This document shows, piece by piece, positions 1 through 8,653 of a DNA stretch of 64,000 nucleotides. The position numbers and the translations under genes are program-made. Within the stretch, counting starts at the first letter, position 1; the number at the start of each line of letters is the position of its first letter. Under the pieces are notes generated by a model. It made no database searches. It saw nothing but the letters and a program-made list of their open reading frames with translations, and was not told the DNA's origin. The stretch comes from Chitinibacter sp. GC72 (GTDB taxonomy: Bacteria; Pseudomonadota; Gammaproteobacteria; Burkholderiales; Chitinibacteraceae), in NCBI RefSeq assembly GCF_009760905.1, contig NZ_VIRW01000014.1, positions 1-64,000 on the forward strand. Reading direction: 5' to 3'.

Positions 1-2
1 CG

Positions 3-254
3 CGCAGCCCACAAACCAACGGGATGGTCGAGCGTTTCAATGGACGCATTAGCGATGTATTGGCCACTCATCGTTTTGTCTCAGGCGCCGATTTGGCCGA
101 AACGCTGGCACGCTACGTGTTGCTCTACAATCAACATTTGCCACAACTGGCGCTGGGACATCGCACGCCGATCCAGTCCATGAAAGAATGGCAGAAAACG
201 CATCCAGAATTATTCAAAAAACGTATCAGCAATCGTCCGGGACTGGACAGTTAA
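3..254 (+). CDS. IS481-type transposase, 3' fragment (cut by window edge)
   Basis: The reading frame is open from the first bases, so the 5' end lies outside the window. The visible 83 residues begin RSPQTNGMVERFNGR, the end of a DDE integrase core in which the Glu of the VERFNG motif is the third catalytic acid. The tail (YNQHLPQLALGHRTPIQ, then ELFKKR) is typical of IS481-like transposases, though IS3-family enzymes share this motif. I could not identify the terminal inverted repeat of the element after the stop codon. The neighbouring sequence is a gene-free repeat array, which fits a mobile-element-rich spot. The family call is by recognition only. Confidence 0.8.
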   Translation, partial: RSPQTNGMVERFNGRISDVLATHRFVSGADLAETLARYVLLYNQHLPQLALGHRTPIQSMKEWQKTHPELFKKRISNRPGLDS

Positions 255-526
255 GAAACCCTGCTATTTCCCATGGGTACATTGGTTCATCTTTATCTTG
301 GATGAATTTTATCCGGATTCGTTTTTCTGTTTTTTTATAGTTATAGTCGTCAAACATAGATTATTTCCTTGGATCAATAAATGGGTGGCTTTGTTCAAGA
401 TTACATTTTGTGAAAAAACTAGGCAACAATTTGCTATTGTAAGAGCTGTTTGTGTTGCTGCTGTTGTAAGCCATTTGGCACCGTAGGACGTAATTGCCGA
501 AGGCATTACGCCTCCATGTTTGGTGC
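255..526. other. Gene-free stretch after the transposase
   Basis: This is AT-richer sequence between the transposase stop and the first repeat. It may hold the end of the insertion sequence. I see no convincing gene, tRNA or terminator. A short open frame at 298-486 has no recognisable protein character. Confidence 0.5.
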
Positions 527-810
527 TTTTTCTTTGCCTGCAACATTCAATCAATGGGCATTGGCGGCTGTGCGCCGCGGCACTTACCTTTCTTGAACGA
601 CCAAGAAAGGTAAGCCAAAGAAGGCCGCCCCGGCATCTGCGTCCCGCTGCGCGGGATGCCCTCGCTGCGGACGGATCGAGGCGGCGGTTGCGCTTAACAA
701 AACAGGCGCAACCGAAACCCCGCCCCGTCCGTTCCTCGCTCGGCGCTGATGCAGGGGAATCCACGCAGACCAACGATTGCGGCATATACACGCCTATGTA
801 TTACTCTAAA
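527..810. repeat. R1 repeat, copy a (head missing)
   Basis: This is the first of four copies of a compound repeat. It contains the hairpin part (13-bp stem 583-595/602-614, loop AACGAC) and a 3' tail that ends near CAACGATTGCGGCATATACA. The GTAGGGCG head found in the other copies is absent. The stem differs from that of copies b-d at four positions, and both arms change together so that pairing is kept. Confidence 0.8.
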
Positions 811-1038
811 GCCGTGTAGGGCGGGTCGTGACCCGCGCTGATTGATGTTTGTGGATTTTGATGCTGATTGGCGGGTTACGCCTTCGGCTAACCGCGCCCT
901 ACGGTGTTTTGCTTTACCTGCAGCATTCAATCAACGGGCATTGGCGGCTATGCGCCGCGGCACTGACTTTCTTTGCTTCGCCAAAGAAAGTCAGCAAAGA
1001 AAGGCGACCCCTCATCAAGTTTTGCTACGCAAAATGTT
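811..1038. repeat. R1 repeat, copy b (tail missing)
   Basis: The head GTAGGGCG (816-823) pairs with CGCCCTAC (895-902) around two smaller hairpins (GCGGGTCGTGACCCGC and GCGGGTTA...TAACCGC). A 13-bp stem follows at 963-975/982-994 with loop CTTCGC. The sequence is nearly identical to copies c and d. Any open reading frames here recur in every copy and are a by-product of the repeat, not genes. Confidence 0.85.
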
Positions 1039-1452
1039 AGCCGTGTAGGGCGGGTCGTGACCCGCGCTGATTGATGTTTGTGGACTTTGATTCTGATTGG
1101 CGGGTTACGCCTTCGGCTAACCGCGCCCTACGGTTTTTTCTACCTGCAACATTTAAATAAGGGTCATTGGCGGCTGTGCGCCGCGGCACTGACTTTCTTT
1201 GCTTCGCCAAAGAAAGTCAGCAAAGAAAGGCGACCCCTCATCAAGTTTTGCTACGCAAAATGCCCTCGCTGCGGACAGTCGAGGCGGCGGCTGCGGAACT
1301 CGCGCTACGCGCTCAAACAGTCCTCGCCGAAACCCCGCCCCGCCTGTTCCTCGCTCGGCTTGATGACAGGGGAAAGTCCGCAGACCAACGATTGCGGCAT
1401 ATACATGCCCATGTGTTGCCCTAAAGTTAAATACCTATTTGATCTTCCTTGA
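1039..1452. repeat. R1 repeat, copy c (head, hairpin and tail)
   Basis: This is the most complete copy: head, 13-bp hairpin and tail. The tail resembles that of copy a (CTCGCTGCGGAC, CGAAACCCCGCCCCG, CAACGATTGCGGCATATACA). The last bases run into a degenerate 49-bp palindrome-like unit (1411-1459) that leads into repeat R2a. Confidence 0.85.
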
Positions 1453-1709
1453 TATACCCCTGTCGCTCATTAGAACGGATTGCCCGTGGAGCCGCGCCGT
1501 TTGAAAAATGGCCGTCAGGGTTTTAAGCCGCGTAGTGTTTGAGCGTTGCGACGCTAGCGCAACGCGAGTTGTAGCGGCGCCCTGACGGGCTTTTTTCAAG
1601 CGGGGTTTCGCGTCGATCGGGCTCGCGAGGGTTGCAAGGGACGGAGCAAGACCCGTCCCTTGCTCGTCCGGCGGGCGAAACCGCCGGTTTACCGCCTGCA
1701 CCAGCAGGC
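1453..1709. repeat. R2 structured repeat, copy a
   Basis: This repeat of about 255 bp can fold into nested and serial stems. P1 is 1497-1508 with 1591-1603. P2 is 1512-1520 with 1580-1588. P3 is 1544-1550 with 1558-1564 (loop ACGCTAG). P4 is 1634-1644 with 1653-1663 (loop AGCAAGAC). P5 is 1668-1674 with 1681-1687 (loop GCGAAA). P6 is 1694-1699 with 1704-1709. P2, P3 and P4 differ in sequence from copy b yet stay paired, while the P4 loop and all of P5 are conserved. This pattern suggests a structured RNA or a single-stranded DNA hairpin element. No protein is encoded. Function is unknown. Confidence 0.75.
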
Positions 1710-1710
1710 T

Positions 1711-2093
1711 AGCCGTGTAGGGAGGGTCGTGACCCGCGCTGATTGATGTTTGTGGATTTTGATGCTGATTGGCGGGTTACGCCTTCGGCTAACCGCGCCC
1801 TACGGTGTTTTGCTTTACCTGCAGCATTCAATCAACGGGCATTGGCGGCTATGCGCCGCGGCACTGACTTTCTTTGCTTCGCCAAAGAAAGTCAGCAAAG
1901 AAAGGCCGCTCCTCATCAAGTTTTGCTACGCAAAATGTTAGCCCTAGGCCACGGCCTACGCTAAGGCAACAAGTTGCCAAGCTTCGGCATGTCTCACTCG
2001 GCGCTGATGCAGGGGAATCCACGCAGCCCTACGATTGCCATATATACATGCCTAGGTGTTGCTCTGAAGGCTAATTTTATTCTTGCTTTGATT
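1711..2093. repeat. R1 repeat, copy d (head, hairpin and divergent tail)
   Basis: The head and the 13-bp hairpin are nearly identical to copy b. The tail is partly replaced (CCTAGGCCACGGCCTACG), then rejoins the shared end (GGCGCTGATGCAGGGGAATC, ATATACATGCC). It leads into a second degenerate 49-bp unit (about 2053-2101) just before R2b, so the R1-tail to R2 junction is itself repeated. Confidence 0.8.
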
Positions 2094-2350
2094 GATATAC
2101 CCCGCTGCAAATTAGAGCGGATTGCCCGTGGAGCCGCGCCGTTTGAAAATGACTCGGCGAGGTTTTAAGCCGCAACCTGTTTGAGCTGCGCGACGGTAGC
2201 GCGCAGCGAGTTTTGCGGCGCCTCGCCGTGGCTTTTTCAAGCGGGGTTTCGCGGAGATCGGGCGCGCTGGGGTTGTTAGGGGGGAGCAAGACCCACCCCT
2301 AACTCGTCCGGCGGGCGAAACCGCCGGTTCACCGCCTGCGCCAGCAGGCC
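2094..2350. repeat. R2 structured repeat, copy b
   Basis: This is the second copy of the structured repeat. Covarying stems: P2 2155-2162 with 2221-2228; P3 2186-2192 with 2200-2206 (loop ACGGTAG); P4 2275-2282 with 2296-2303 (loop region ending AGCAAGAC). P5 (CCGGCGG GCGAAA CCGCCGG) and P6 are the same as in copy a. Arm sequences differ between copies while base-pairing is kept. Confidence 0.75.
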
Positions 2351-2433
2351 ATGCCATCGTGAATCAACAATTGCAGATTGTTCCAGCCCGCAATATTCAA
2401 TCAACATGCCGTGCCTGTGCGGCCATAGATAAC

Positions 2434-2458
2434 AAAACCGCCCATCCGGGCGGTTTTT
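2434..2458. terminator. Hairpin terminator downstream of the chemoreceptor gene
   Basis: Stem AAAACCGCCC / GGGCGGTTTT with a 4-base loop, and T-rich sequence on both strands. It lies just past the stop of the minus-strand chemoreceptor gene and separates it from the repeat array. Confidence 0.8.
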
Positions 2459-2478
2459 GCTTTTGGTGCTGGGCAGAG

Positions 2479-4107
2479 TTACAGCCGGAATCGTCGTACC
2501 ACACCGTGCAGTGAGCCGGCCATCTGGTTGATGCCGGCCAGTGTTTGACGGGTTTGCTGCAGGGCTTGATCGGTGGTGTTGACCTGCTGGCTGATGCGCT
2601 CGGATACCTGGGCGATCTGCTCGGTGGCGAGCGATTGCTCGCGGGTGGCGGCGGAGATTTCGTTGATCTGGGTGAGTACGCCTTGCATTTGCTGCTGCAT
2701 GGCGGCGATGCGGGTGTTGACGTCGCCCACCATCTGGCGGCTTGATTCGGCGCCGCTGGCGGTGGCGGTGGTGCGCTCGACAGCCTGGGCGGTTTCGTCG
2801 CAGATCGAGCCCAGCAGCGTTTCGATTTCTACCGTGGCACGGGCGGTGCGCTCGGCCAGGCTGCGTACTTCGTCGGCCACTACGGCAAAGCCACGGCCTT
2901 GCTCGCCGGCGCGGGCGGCTTCGATGGCGGCGTTCAGCGCCAGCAGATTAGTCTGGTTGGCGATGTCCTTGATCACATTGGTGATGTTGTTGATCTGCTT
3001 GGATTCGTGATCCAGCCGGCTGATCGATTCGGCCAGCGCATGCAGCGTGTTGCCCATCGCGTCGGTGCGCTGCTGCATGGTGTTCATCGCCAGCGCGCTG
3101 CTGCGTGCGCCTTCGTCGGCGTGGCTGACTGCGCGCTCTACCTGATGGGTGCTGTCGGCAATGTGGGCAATGCTCACGGTCACTTCCTCGATGGTGGCGG
3201 CGGTTTCGGAGACCAGATCGGCTTGCGAGCGCGATTCGCGGGCCAGATGATCGACCACCTGCTCAATCGCCTGCACACCCTGATTCAGGCGGGTGCTTTC
3301 GGTTTCTACCGTGCGGATTTGCTTGTGCAGCTCGCTGATAAACTGGTTGAACGCGGCAGCGATGCGGCCGGTTTCGTCTTGCTGGCGATCATCGAGGCGG
3401 ATGGTCAGGTCGGCTTCGCCGCTGGTCAGCTGGCGCATGGCGTCGAGCAGGCGCTCGAGCGGGCGGGTGACGACATTGCCCAGCCAGAACGAGGCGGCGA
3501 TGGCAATCAGGATGAGTAGCAGGCCGGTGCCAGCTTCTTTCAGCAATAAAGTGCGTAGGGTTGTTTGTACCGTGGACAGTTCTGCATCAGCAACGGCTAC
3601 GATTGTGGTGCCGTTGGCAGTGCGAAACGGCAGGTAAATCGAGCGGAAATCGCCGTAGTTGCTGCTGTATTCGGCCCAGCCCAGCTTGCCTTGATTCAGT
3701 GCGGCCAGCAGCTCGGCATTCGGTGTTTCGTAGACTTTGAGGTACTGCTCGGCATTCGGATCGCGTTCTTCTTCGGGCGAGAGCGAAGACAGTACATAGT
3801 GCGGCTTGCCGTCTTTGAGCACAAAACTATAGACATAAGGCAGGCCGAGCGATTCGGCAAAGCGGGTCAGCTTGACGCTTTCGGCGCGCATGGCTTTCAG
3901 ATCGGCGCTATCGCGGCCTGTGAGCTGGGCGTGTACTTGTTCGGGGACAATAAAACGGTAGCCATTGGCGGCGGCGGTGAGTTTGCCATCAATCGCTGCA
4001 ATGGCGACGGTGCGGGTTTCTAGGTAACTGAAGATGCAGAAAGTCACTACGACCAGCGAGGTGAGCAAAATCAATACCAGCCGTATTTTGGCTTTAAGTG
4101 TTTTCAT
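2479..4107 (-). CDS. Methyl-accepting chemotaxis protein
   Basis: 542 residues. An N-terminal membrane helix (about 8-28) is followed by a periplasmic sensor of about 160 residues, a second helix (about 190-212), a HAMP domain starting at [11 protein letters not shown], and a long helical signalling domain. The hairpin tip that binds CheA and CheW is visible ([20 protein letters not shown], then [18 protein letters not shown]). The ligand is unknown; the sensor looks like a single Cache-type or unclassified domain. It stands alone, outside the che operon, and probably feeds a CheA encoded elsewhere or the one at 45 kb. The C terminus (VVRRFRL) has no NWETF-type CheR-binding pentapeptide. Confidence 0.95.
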   Translation of the reverse strand: MKTLKAKIRLVLILLTSLVVVTFCIFSYLETRTVAIAAIDGKLTAAANGYRFIVPEQVHAQLTGRDSADLKAMRAESVKLTRFAESLGLPYVYSFVLKDGKPHYVLSSLSPEEERDPNAEQYLKVYETPNAELLAALNQGKLGWAEYSSNYGDFRSIYLPFRTANGTTIVAVADAELSTVQTTLRTLLLKEAGTGLLLILIAIAASFWLGNVVTRPLERLLDAMRQLTSGEADLTIRLDDRQQDETGRIAAAFNQFISELHKQIRTVETESTRLNQGVQAIEQVVDHLARESRSQADLVSETAATIEEVTVSIAHIADSTHQVERAVSHADEGARSSALAMNTMQQRTDAMGNTLHALAESISRLDHESKQINNITNVIKDIANQTNLLALNAAIEAARAGEQGRGFAVVADEVRSLAERTARATVEIETLLGSICDETAQAVERTTATASGAESSRQMVGDVNTRIAAMQQQMQGVLTQINEISAATREQSLATEQIAQVSERISQQVNTTDQALQQTRQTLAGINQMAGSLHGVVRRFRL

Positions 4108-4347
4108 GACAGTAACCGAGCAGAAAGTAATGACCCATCTTATCCCAGTGGTTGCGCAAATTTAATCAGGGATGTCGAGATGTGTTTTATTTTCGCATTT
4201 TTGATGAAAGCTGCCGTACGGTGGGATAGTCGAGAACGAAATTGTCGAGATCGGCATAGTCGATAGTGATATCGCCGAACGCGGCACTGCACGCTGGTGG
4301 CTTTTTAATTAAAATCGCGGCATTCGATTTTTACTGTCTGTGTGATC

Positions 4348-4692
4348 ATGAGCCATGTCTGTATGAGCTGCGGCGCGTGTTGCGCCAGTTTTCGCGTCTC
4401 CTTCTATTTTGGCGAAAGCGATGCCGTACCCGGTGGCACGGTGCCCAGCGCGCTGGTCGAGCCGGTGACGCCTTTTCTGGTGGCGATGCGCGGCACCAAT
4501 CAGCCGCAGCCGCATTGTACGGCTTTGCAAGGGCGGGTGGGCGAGGCGGCCAGCTGTGGCATTTATGCGCAGCGCGCCAGCACCTGCCGCGAAGTGGAGG
4601 TGGGCGACGAGCGTTGCAATACCGCGCGCTCGCGCTATGGCCTACCGGCGATTGATGAGCACGGTGTGCCGAAGCTGGATGCCTCTGCTTGA
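4348..4692 (+). CDS. YkgJ-family Cys-cluster protein
   Basis: About 115 residues. The N terminus MSHVCMSCGACCASF carries the CxxCGxCC signature of YkgJ-type proteins, thought to bind zinc or iron. More cysteines follow (PHC, SCGIYAQR, TCREV, RCNTAR), matching the usual spacing of this small family. ATG 4348 was preferred because it puts the Cys cluster at the extreme N terminus; GTG 4342 is an alternative. It is divergent from the chemoreceptor gene and followed closely by the SRPBCC gene. The biochemical role of the family is not established. Confidence 0.85.
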   Translation: MSHVCMSCGACCASFRVSFYFGESDAVPGGTVPSALVEPVTPFLVAMRGTNQPQPHCTALQGRVGEAASCGIYAQRASTCREVEVGDERCNTARSRYGLPAIDEHGVPKLDASA

Positions 4693-4767
4693 GCTGCCAC
4701 TGCTCGATTGCAGATGTCATCTCGGGCTGCTAAAACGAGGTTTTCCATTGTAAAGGCGAGGTGTGTG

Positions 4768-5274
4768 ATGACGACAACTGGCGAGCAGTTTGACCCGCAA
4801 CTGGATCTTGCTTTTGAACGTGAAGTGCCTTTGCCGCCCGAGGCCATCTGGGCGGCGTGGACCCAGCCAGAGCATCTTGTGCACTGGTTTACGCCTGCGC
4901 CGTGGCGCACCACCGAGTGCCAGATCGATTTGCGCCCCGGCGGGCTGTTTCATACTGAAATGAAAGGCCCGGAGGAAGGGCAGCAGTTTTCCGGTGTCGG
5001 CTGCTATCTGGACATCATCCCCCAGCGCCGTCTGGTCTGGACCAATGCCTTGCTGCCGGGTTTTCGGCCCAATCCGTCGTTTGCCGATAGCAGTTGCGGC
5101 GATTTTCCGTTTACCGCCACCATCGAGCTAACGCCCATACCGGGCGGTACGCGATACAAGGCGATTGTGACGCACCGTGATGCTGATGGCCGCGCACAGC
5201 ACGCGGCGATGGGGTTCGAGGAAGGCTGGGGCAAGGCGCTGGAGCAACTGGTGGCGCATATGCAAGCGGCCTGA
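4768..5274 (+). CDS. AHSA1/SRPBCC-family protein
   Basis: 168 residues, starting at ATG 4768 behind a GGCGAGG ribosome-binding site. The pattern FEREVPLPPEAIWAAWTQPEHLVHWF, then LRPGGLFHTEM and a C-terminal helix GFEEGWGKALEQLVAHM, is typical of the AHSA1 (activator of Hsp90 ATPase homologue) branch of the START-like SRPBCC fold. These proteins form a deep hydrophobic cavity for a small ligand. The ligand here cannot be deduced. It is a single domain of usual length and probably cytoplasmic. Confidence 0.88.
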   Translation: MTTTGEQFDPQLDLAFEREVPLPPEAIWAAWTQPEHLVHWFTPAPWRTTECQIDLRPGGLFHTEMKGPEEGQQFSGVGCYLDIIPQRRLVWTNALLPGFRPNPSFADSSCGDFPFTATIELTPIPGGTRYKAIVTHRDADGRAQHAAMGFEEGWGKALEQLVAHMQAA

Positions 5275-5335
5275 TTGCGCTTGCTGCAGGCTGCGGCTAG
5301 GCTGAAATCTCATCGCTTAGCCGGAGGCCTGCACC

Positions 5336-5575
5336 ATGTCCGAACCCATGATCACCCAGAAAGCACCGTATGTTGTCGACGTTGAAGCCGGGAAAACCTA
5401 CCACTGGTGCGCCTGTGGCCATAGCCGCACCCAGCCTTTCTGTGATGGCTCGCACCGGCATACCCATATGAGCCCCATCAAGTTTGTCGCCGAAATCAGC
5501 GAAACGGTGTACCTGTGTGGCTGCAAGCACAGTGAATCCAAACCGTTTTGCGATGGCACACACGCACATCTGTGA
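5336..5575 (+). CDS. Double CDGSH iron-sulfur protein
   Basis: 79 residues with two CDGSH motifs: CACGHSRTQPFCDGSH and CGCKHSESKPFCDGTH. Each supplies three Cys and one His for a labile 2Fe-2S cluster, as in mitoNEET-like and MiNT-like proteins. There is no membrane anchor, so it should be soluble. A CCGGAGG ribosome-binding site precedes ATG 5336. Known family roles are electron or cluster transfer and redox sensing; the partner here is unknown. Confidence 0.92.
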   Translation: MSEPMITQKAPYVVDVEAGKTYHWCACGHSRTQPFCDGSHRHTHMSPIKFVAEISETVYLCGCKHSESKPFCDGTHAHL

Positions 5576-5721
5576 GCCGCTGCCGGCGGGCATATGCTGC
5601 AATCCGCTCCCATCGGCGGCCAGCCGCACGGTGGTGCGCACTTGCCGTATTATGCGCGCTCACAGTATGTGCACCCGTTTCAGTGCCTTCCCTTTGAGCG
5701 CTTTTCTTTTGTGAGTCGTCC

Positions 5722-6612
5722 GTGCTGATTTACCGTTCCGACCAGTACCCTTTGCCACTGCCTGCCGGGCATCGTTTTCCGGCTAACAAATACCCCATGC
5801 TGTACCAGGCTGTAGCCCAATTTGCCAATGGCTTGCTGGTCGATACCCCTGTTGTTAGCGATGAGCAGCTCCGGCAGGCACATACTGCCGCTTATGTGCA
5901 GAAGGTCAGCGATGGCGCATTAAGCGCCGCCGAGCAAAGGGTGATCGGCCTGCCATGGTCGCCGATGCTTATCGAGCGTTCACGCGCCTCGACCGGCGCC
6001 ACGCTGGCCGCCTGTCGCAGCGCATTGGCACAAGGTTGCGGCGTCAGCCTGGCGGGCGGCACGCACCATGCGTTTGCCGATCACGGCAGCGGTTTTTGCG
6101 TGTTTAACGATAGCGCGGTGGCGCTGCACTGCCTGCGGGCCGAAGGTGCACTTGAACGTGCATTGGTGATTGATCTGGACGTGCATCAGGGCAATGGTAC
6201 GGCCAGCATGCTGGCCAGTGAGCCGCAGCTGTTTACTTTTTCCATGCACGGCGCGAATAACTATCCGTTTGACAAACAAAGCAGCGATTGGGACATCGAG
6301 CTGCCCGATGCTTGCGACGATGCACTGTATCTGGCCGAGCTGGCGGGGGCTTTGCCGCAACTGTTTTCGCTCGCGCAGCCTGAGCTGGTGATTTATCTGG
6401 CGGGCGCCGATGCCTACGCGGGCGATAGGCTGGGCAAGCTGAATCTGAGTATGGCCGGTTTACTGGCGCGCGACGAGATGGTGATGGATTACTGCCAGCG
6501 CTTTGGCGTGCCGCTGGCGATCACCATGGGCGGCGGTTACGCCGAGCCGATTGCCGATACGGTCGCGATTTACGCGGCCACGGTGCGCGCTGCCGTACAA
6601 CGTTTTGCCTGA
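5722..6612 (+). CDS. Histone deacetylase-family amidohydrolase
   Basis: 296 residues with a GTG start. It shows the hallmarks of the zinc-dependent arginase/deacetylase fold: GGTHHAFADHGSGFCVFND (active-site His pair and metal-loop region), IDLDVHQGNGT (Asp and His metal ligands), FSMHGANNYP, and YLAGADAYAGDRLGKL (second Asp ligand). Bacterial members include acetoin-utilisation (AcuC) and acetylpolyamine amidohydrolases, so the substrate may be an acetylated amine or lysine. Length and motifs are complete. It lies 21 bp upstream of the dehydratase gene and is probably co-transcribed with it. Confidence 0.9.
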   Translation: MLIYRSDQYPLPLPAGHRFPANKYPMLYQAVAQFANGLLVDTPVVSDEQLRQAHTAAYVQKVSDGALSAAEQRVIGLPWSPMLIERSRASTGATLAACRSALAQGCGVSLAGGTHHAFADHGSGFCVFNDSAVALHCLRAEGALERALVIDLDVHQGNGTASMLASEPQLFTFSMHGANNYPFDKQSSDWDIELPDACDDALYLAELAGALPQLFSLAQPELVIYLAGADAYAGDRLGKLNLSMAGLLARDEMVMDYCQRFGVPLAITMGGGYAEPIADTVAIYAATVRAAVQRFA

Positions 6613-6633
6613 AAAAACCACCGGAGTGAAGCA

Positions 6634-6993
6634 ATGAGTAATGATCATCTGGCTGCCGATCTGGCACAAAAATGCGAAGCTTGCCGCGCAGGCGCGCCGC
6701 AAGTGAGCGACGAAGAGCTGGCGCTGCTGATTCGCGCCATCCCGGACTGGACGCCCATCGTCGTGGATGGCGTGCTGCAATTGCAGCGGGTGTATCAGTT
6801 CAAAAACTTTGCCCAGGCTTGGGCGATGTGCGACCGCGTGGCAGCGCTGGCTGAAGAAGCCGGTCATCATCCGGCATTGCTGCTCGAGTGGGGTCAGCTC
6901 ACTGTGAGCTGGTGGTCACACAAAATCCGCGGCCTGCACCGGATGGATTTCGAGCTGGCGGCAAAAACAGACCAATTGTTTAGCGCAGCATAA
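6634..6993 (+). CDS. phhB: Pterin-4a-carbinolamine dehydratase
   Basis: 119 residues. The family signature is clear: [20 protein letters not shown], then THxxxGL-like [19 protein letters not shown]. The HH pair and the second His are the catalytic residues. The enzyme dehydrates 4a-hydroxytetrahydrobiopterin during recycling of the cofactor of aromatic amino acid hydroxylases. The N-terminal extension (about 25 residues with CEAC) is slightly longer than in minimal members. No phenylalanine hydroxylase gene is in the window, so its partner is elsewhere or it serves another role such as molybdopterin metabolism. Confidence 0.95.
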   Translation: MSNDHLAADLAQKCEACRAGAPQVSDEELALLIRAIPDWTPIVVDGVLQLQRVYQFKNFAQAWAMCDRVAALAEEAGHHPALLLEWGQLTVSWWSHKIRGLHRMDFELAAKTDQLFSAA

Positions 6994-6997
6994 GTAA

Positions 6998-7046
6998 GGG
7001 TATTGCCCTAATAGCCATATTTATATTGGCTATTAGGGCAATACCC
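6998..7046. repeat. 49-bp palindrome, copy 1 (perfect 20-bp arms); bidirectional terminator
   Basis: Two perfect 20-bp inverted arms (GGGTATTGCCCTAATAGCCA and its complement) surround a 9-base AT centre. It sits 4 bp after the phhB stop and before the convergent secreted-protein gene, so it probably ends transcription from both sides. It is the most symmetrical member of the 49-bp family. Confidence 0.9.
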
Positions 7047-7093
7047 TTTGATCTTTGCGATATTCAATGTGTATTGAAGGTTTTTCTATCCAC

Positions 7094-8623
7094 TTAATCC
7101 AGTGACAGGCTGATTGATTTTGGCCCGTTTGGCAGGTTGAGTGGCTGGCCGACGATTTCACCGCCTGTGCCCATCAGGAAACGTCTCTGATCGGTACTGA
7201 AGCTGTAGTTGGCACAAATTTCGTTATGCCATTCGTTGTAAACGCCGGTGCCGCTGGCTTTGCGAATTTCAGTCCACGCGCCGGTGCTGGGGCTGCGGTA
7301 TTTCACATTGCTGAAATACGCGGCGCGGCGGGTATTGGCCAGACACGATGCTTTGGCTTCGTACCAGTCTTCAACAAAAGCGGCTGCACCATACGGCGTG
7401 ACTTTGGCCTGATAACGCATGGTGGCAAATTTCTTGCGCTGGCCGTTGCTGCTGTCGGTGAAATACATTGTGTAATCGGTTTTGCCGTCGCTGGTGGCGG
7501 CCACTTCGACCTCAAAGCGATAAGTCACATTGACTTGTGGTGTGTAGGGGGCGTAGCACTTGATGCCGGTGCCTTCGCCGCCAAATGTCGAACACGTCGC
7601 CATGCCCTTATCGATGACCACCGGGCTGATGCCATTGACGTCCCACAGTGAGAACAGCAATTGCGAAGTCTGGATGCCGGTGTAGCCGCCAGGGAAATTG
7701 ATGGCCGAGTAGTAGGTGGTGGGGGCCCAGCTTTGCGGCGTGACATCGACGCTGAAGGCATTCCACAGGGGCGTTGACCAGTTCAGGTGAATCGAATTGG
7801 CACGGGTGCTATGCGGGAAAGCCTGACCGGTGATTTCGGTCTCGCGAGTGCTGCCATCAGCGAGCTGGATGCTGGCGCGAATTTGCTGCGCACTGGCATT
7901 GCCGGCGGTCCACCACGCGGCGATCTGGCCATTGGCGTCGGTTTTGTCTGCCAGCGGGAAAACCCAGCCGCTGGCGTTGCCATTGACCGGCGTCCAGCTT
8001 ACTTTGCAGCCCGCTAGCGCCTGACCCGCGTTGCTCACCTGTACTTTGATCTGCTGTGGCTTGTGGGTGTCGTTGCCGCTGGTCTTGTTGCCTGGATCAT
8101 ACAGTGTGCTTGAATACACCGAGCCCATGCGCGCGACGCCAGCGCTTGGCGTCAGTGCGGTAATGCTGCTGCCATTGGCGCATTGTCCCGGTGCCGGGGC
8201 GGCCGTTGGCTGGGCAGTCGGCTGGGCCGTAGCGATGGGGGTCGAGGTCGGTACCGCCGTGGGTTTTGGCGTCGCCGTCGGCTGCAGAGTTGGCGCAGCT
8301 GTCGGGCTTGCCGTTGGCTTGTTCGTCGGCTTGGCTGTGACAAGAGGGGTGGCCGTCGGTTTGGCGACTGGTGTTGCAGAGGTGGCCGGTTTTGGTGTGC
8401 TCGTTGGCGTCACTGTGCCGATTTTGGCCCACACGCCCCATTGTCCGCTTTGCGTCGGGTTTTCACCACGGGTCCACCATTTGTTCTGGTAAACATTGCC
8501 CTGATGGCTGACTTGTTGCCCCGGCGTGGCATAAATCTGATTGCTGTCCCAAGGTGTGACGGTGGCGGCGTGCGCCAGCTGGCTTAGCGCTGCTGCGCTG
8601 GCAATAATCATGAAATTGCGCAT
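7094..8623 (-). CDS. Secreted CBM5/12 protein with Ig-like and DUF3472-like domains
   Basis: 509 residues from ATG 8623, chosen because AGGA lies just upstream and a signal peptide (MRNFMIIASAAALSQLAHA) begins there. Order: signal peptide; chitin-binding module (WDSNQIYATPGQQVSHQG, NKWWTRGENP, WGVWAKIG); Thr/Pro/Ala linker of about 90 residues; an Ig-like segment (about 190-280, SNAGQALAGCKVSWTPVNG); and a C-terminal beta-rich domain with FPGGYTGIQTSQLLFSLWDV and FVEDWYEAKASC that resembles DUF3472. Function is unknown, but the binding module implies action on chitin or similar surfaces. It lies directly downstream of the M60 peptidase gene on the same strand. Confidence 0.85.
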   Translation of the reverse strand: MRNFMIIASAAALSQLAHAATVTPWDSNQIYATPGQQVSHQGNVYQNKWWTRGENPTQSGQWGVWAKIGTVTPTSTPKPATSATPVAKPTATPLVTAKPTNKPTASPTAAPTLQPTATPKPTAVPTSTPIATAQPTAQPTAAPAPGQCANGSSITALTPSAGVARMGSVYSSTLYDPGNKTSGNDTHKPQQIKVQVSNAGQALAGCKVSWTPVNGNASGWVFPLADKTDANGQIAAWWTAGNASAQQIRASIQLADGSTRETEITGQAFPHSTRANSIHLNWSTPLWNAFSVDVTPQSWAPTTYYSAINFPGGYTGIQTSQLLFSLWDVNGISPVVIDKGMATCSTFGGEGTGIKCYAPYTPQVNVTYRFEVEVAATSDGKTDYTMYFTDSSNGQRKKFATMRYQAKVTPYGAAAFVEDWYEAKASCLANTRRAAYFSNVKYRSPSTGAWTEIRKASGTGVYNEWHNEICANYSFSTDQRRFLMGTGGEIVGQPLNLPNGPKSISLSLD

Positions 8624-8653
8624 TGTGTGTCCTGAAAATGGATTAGCCTTGCT

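Noticed and set aside
298-486. Open frame of 62 codons after the transposase
   Set aside because: No ribosome-binding site or recognisable protein features; amino-acid makeup looks like random AT-rich translation.
842-1964. Near-identical small open frames starting MMFVDFDADWRV or MWILMLIGGL
   Set aside because: They lie wholly in the R1 repeats, occur in several frames at once, and follow hairpins; they are by-products of the repeat.
527-2350. CRISPR array
   Set aside because: Repeats are long (200-400 bp), palindromic and not separated by uniform unique spacers.
8031-8492. Gly/Val-rich open frame of 153 codons on the plus strand, and similar ones at 9899-10261, 23840-24121 and 26606-26866
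   Set aside because: These are the antisense of Thr/Pro/Ala linkers in secreted proteins; codon bias of the linker keeps the opposite strand open.
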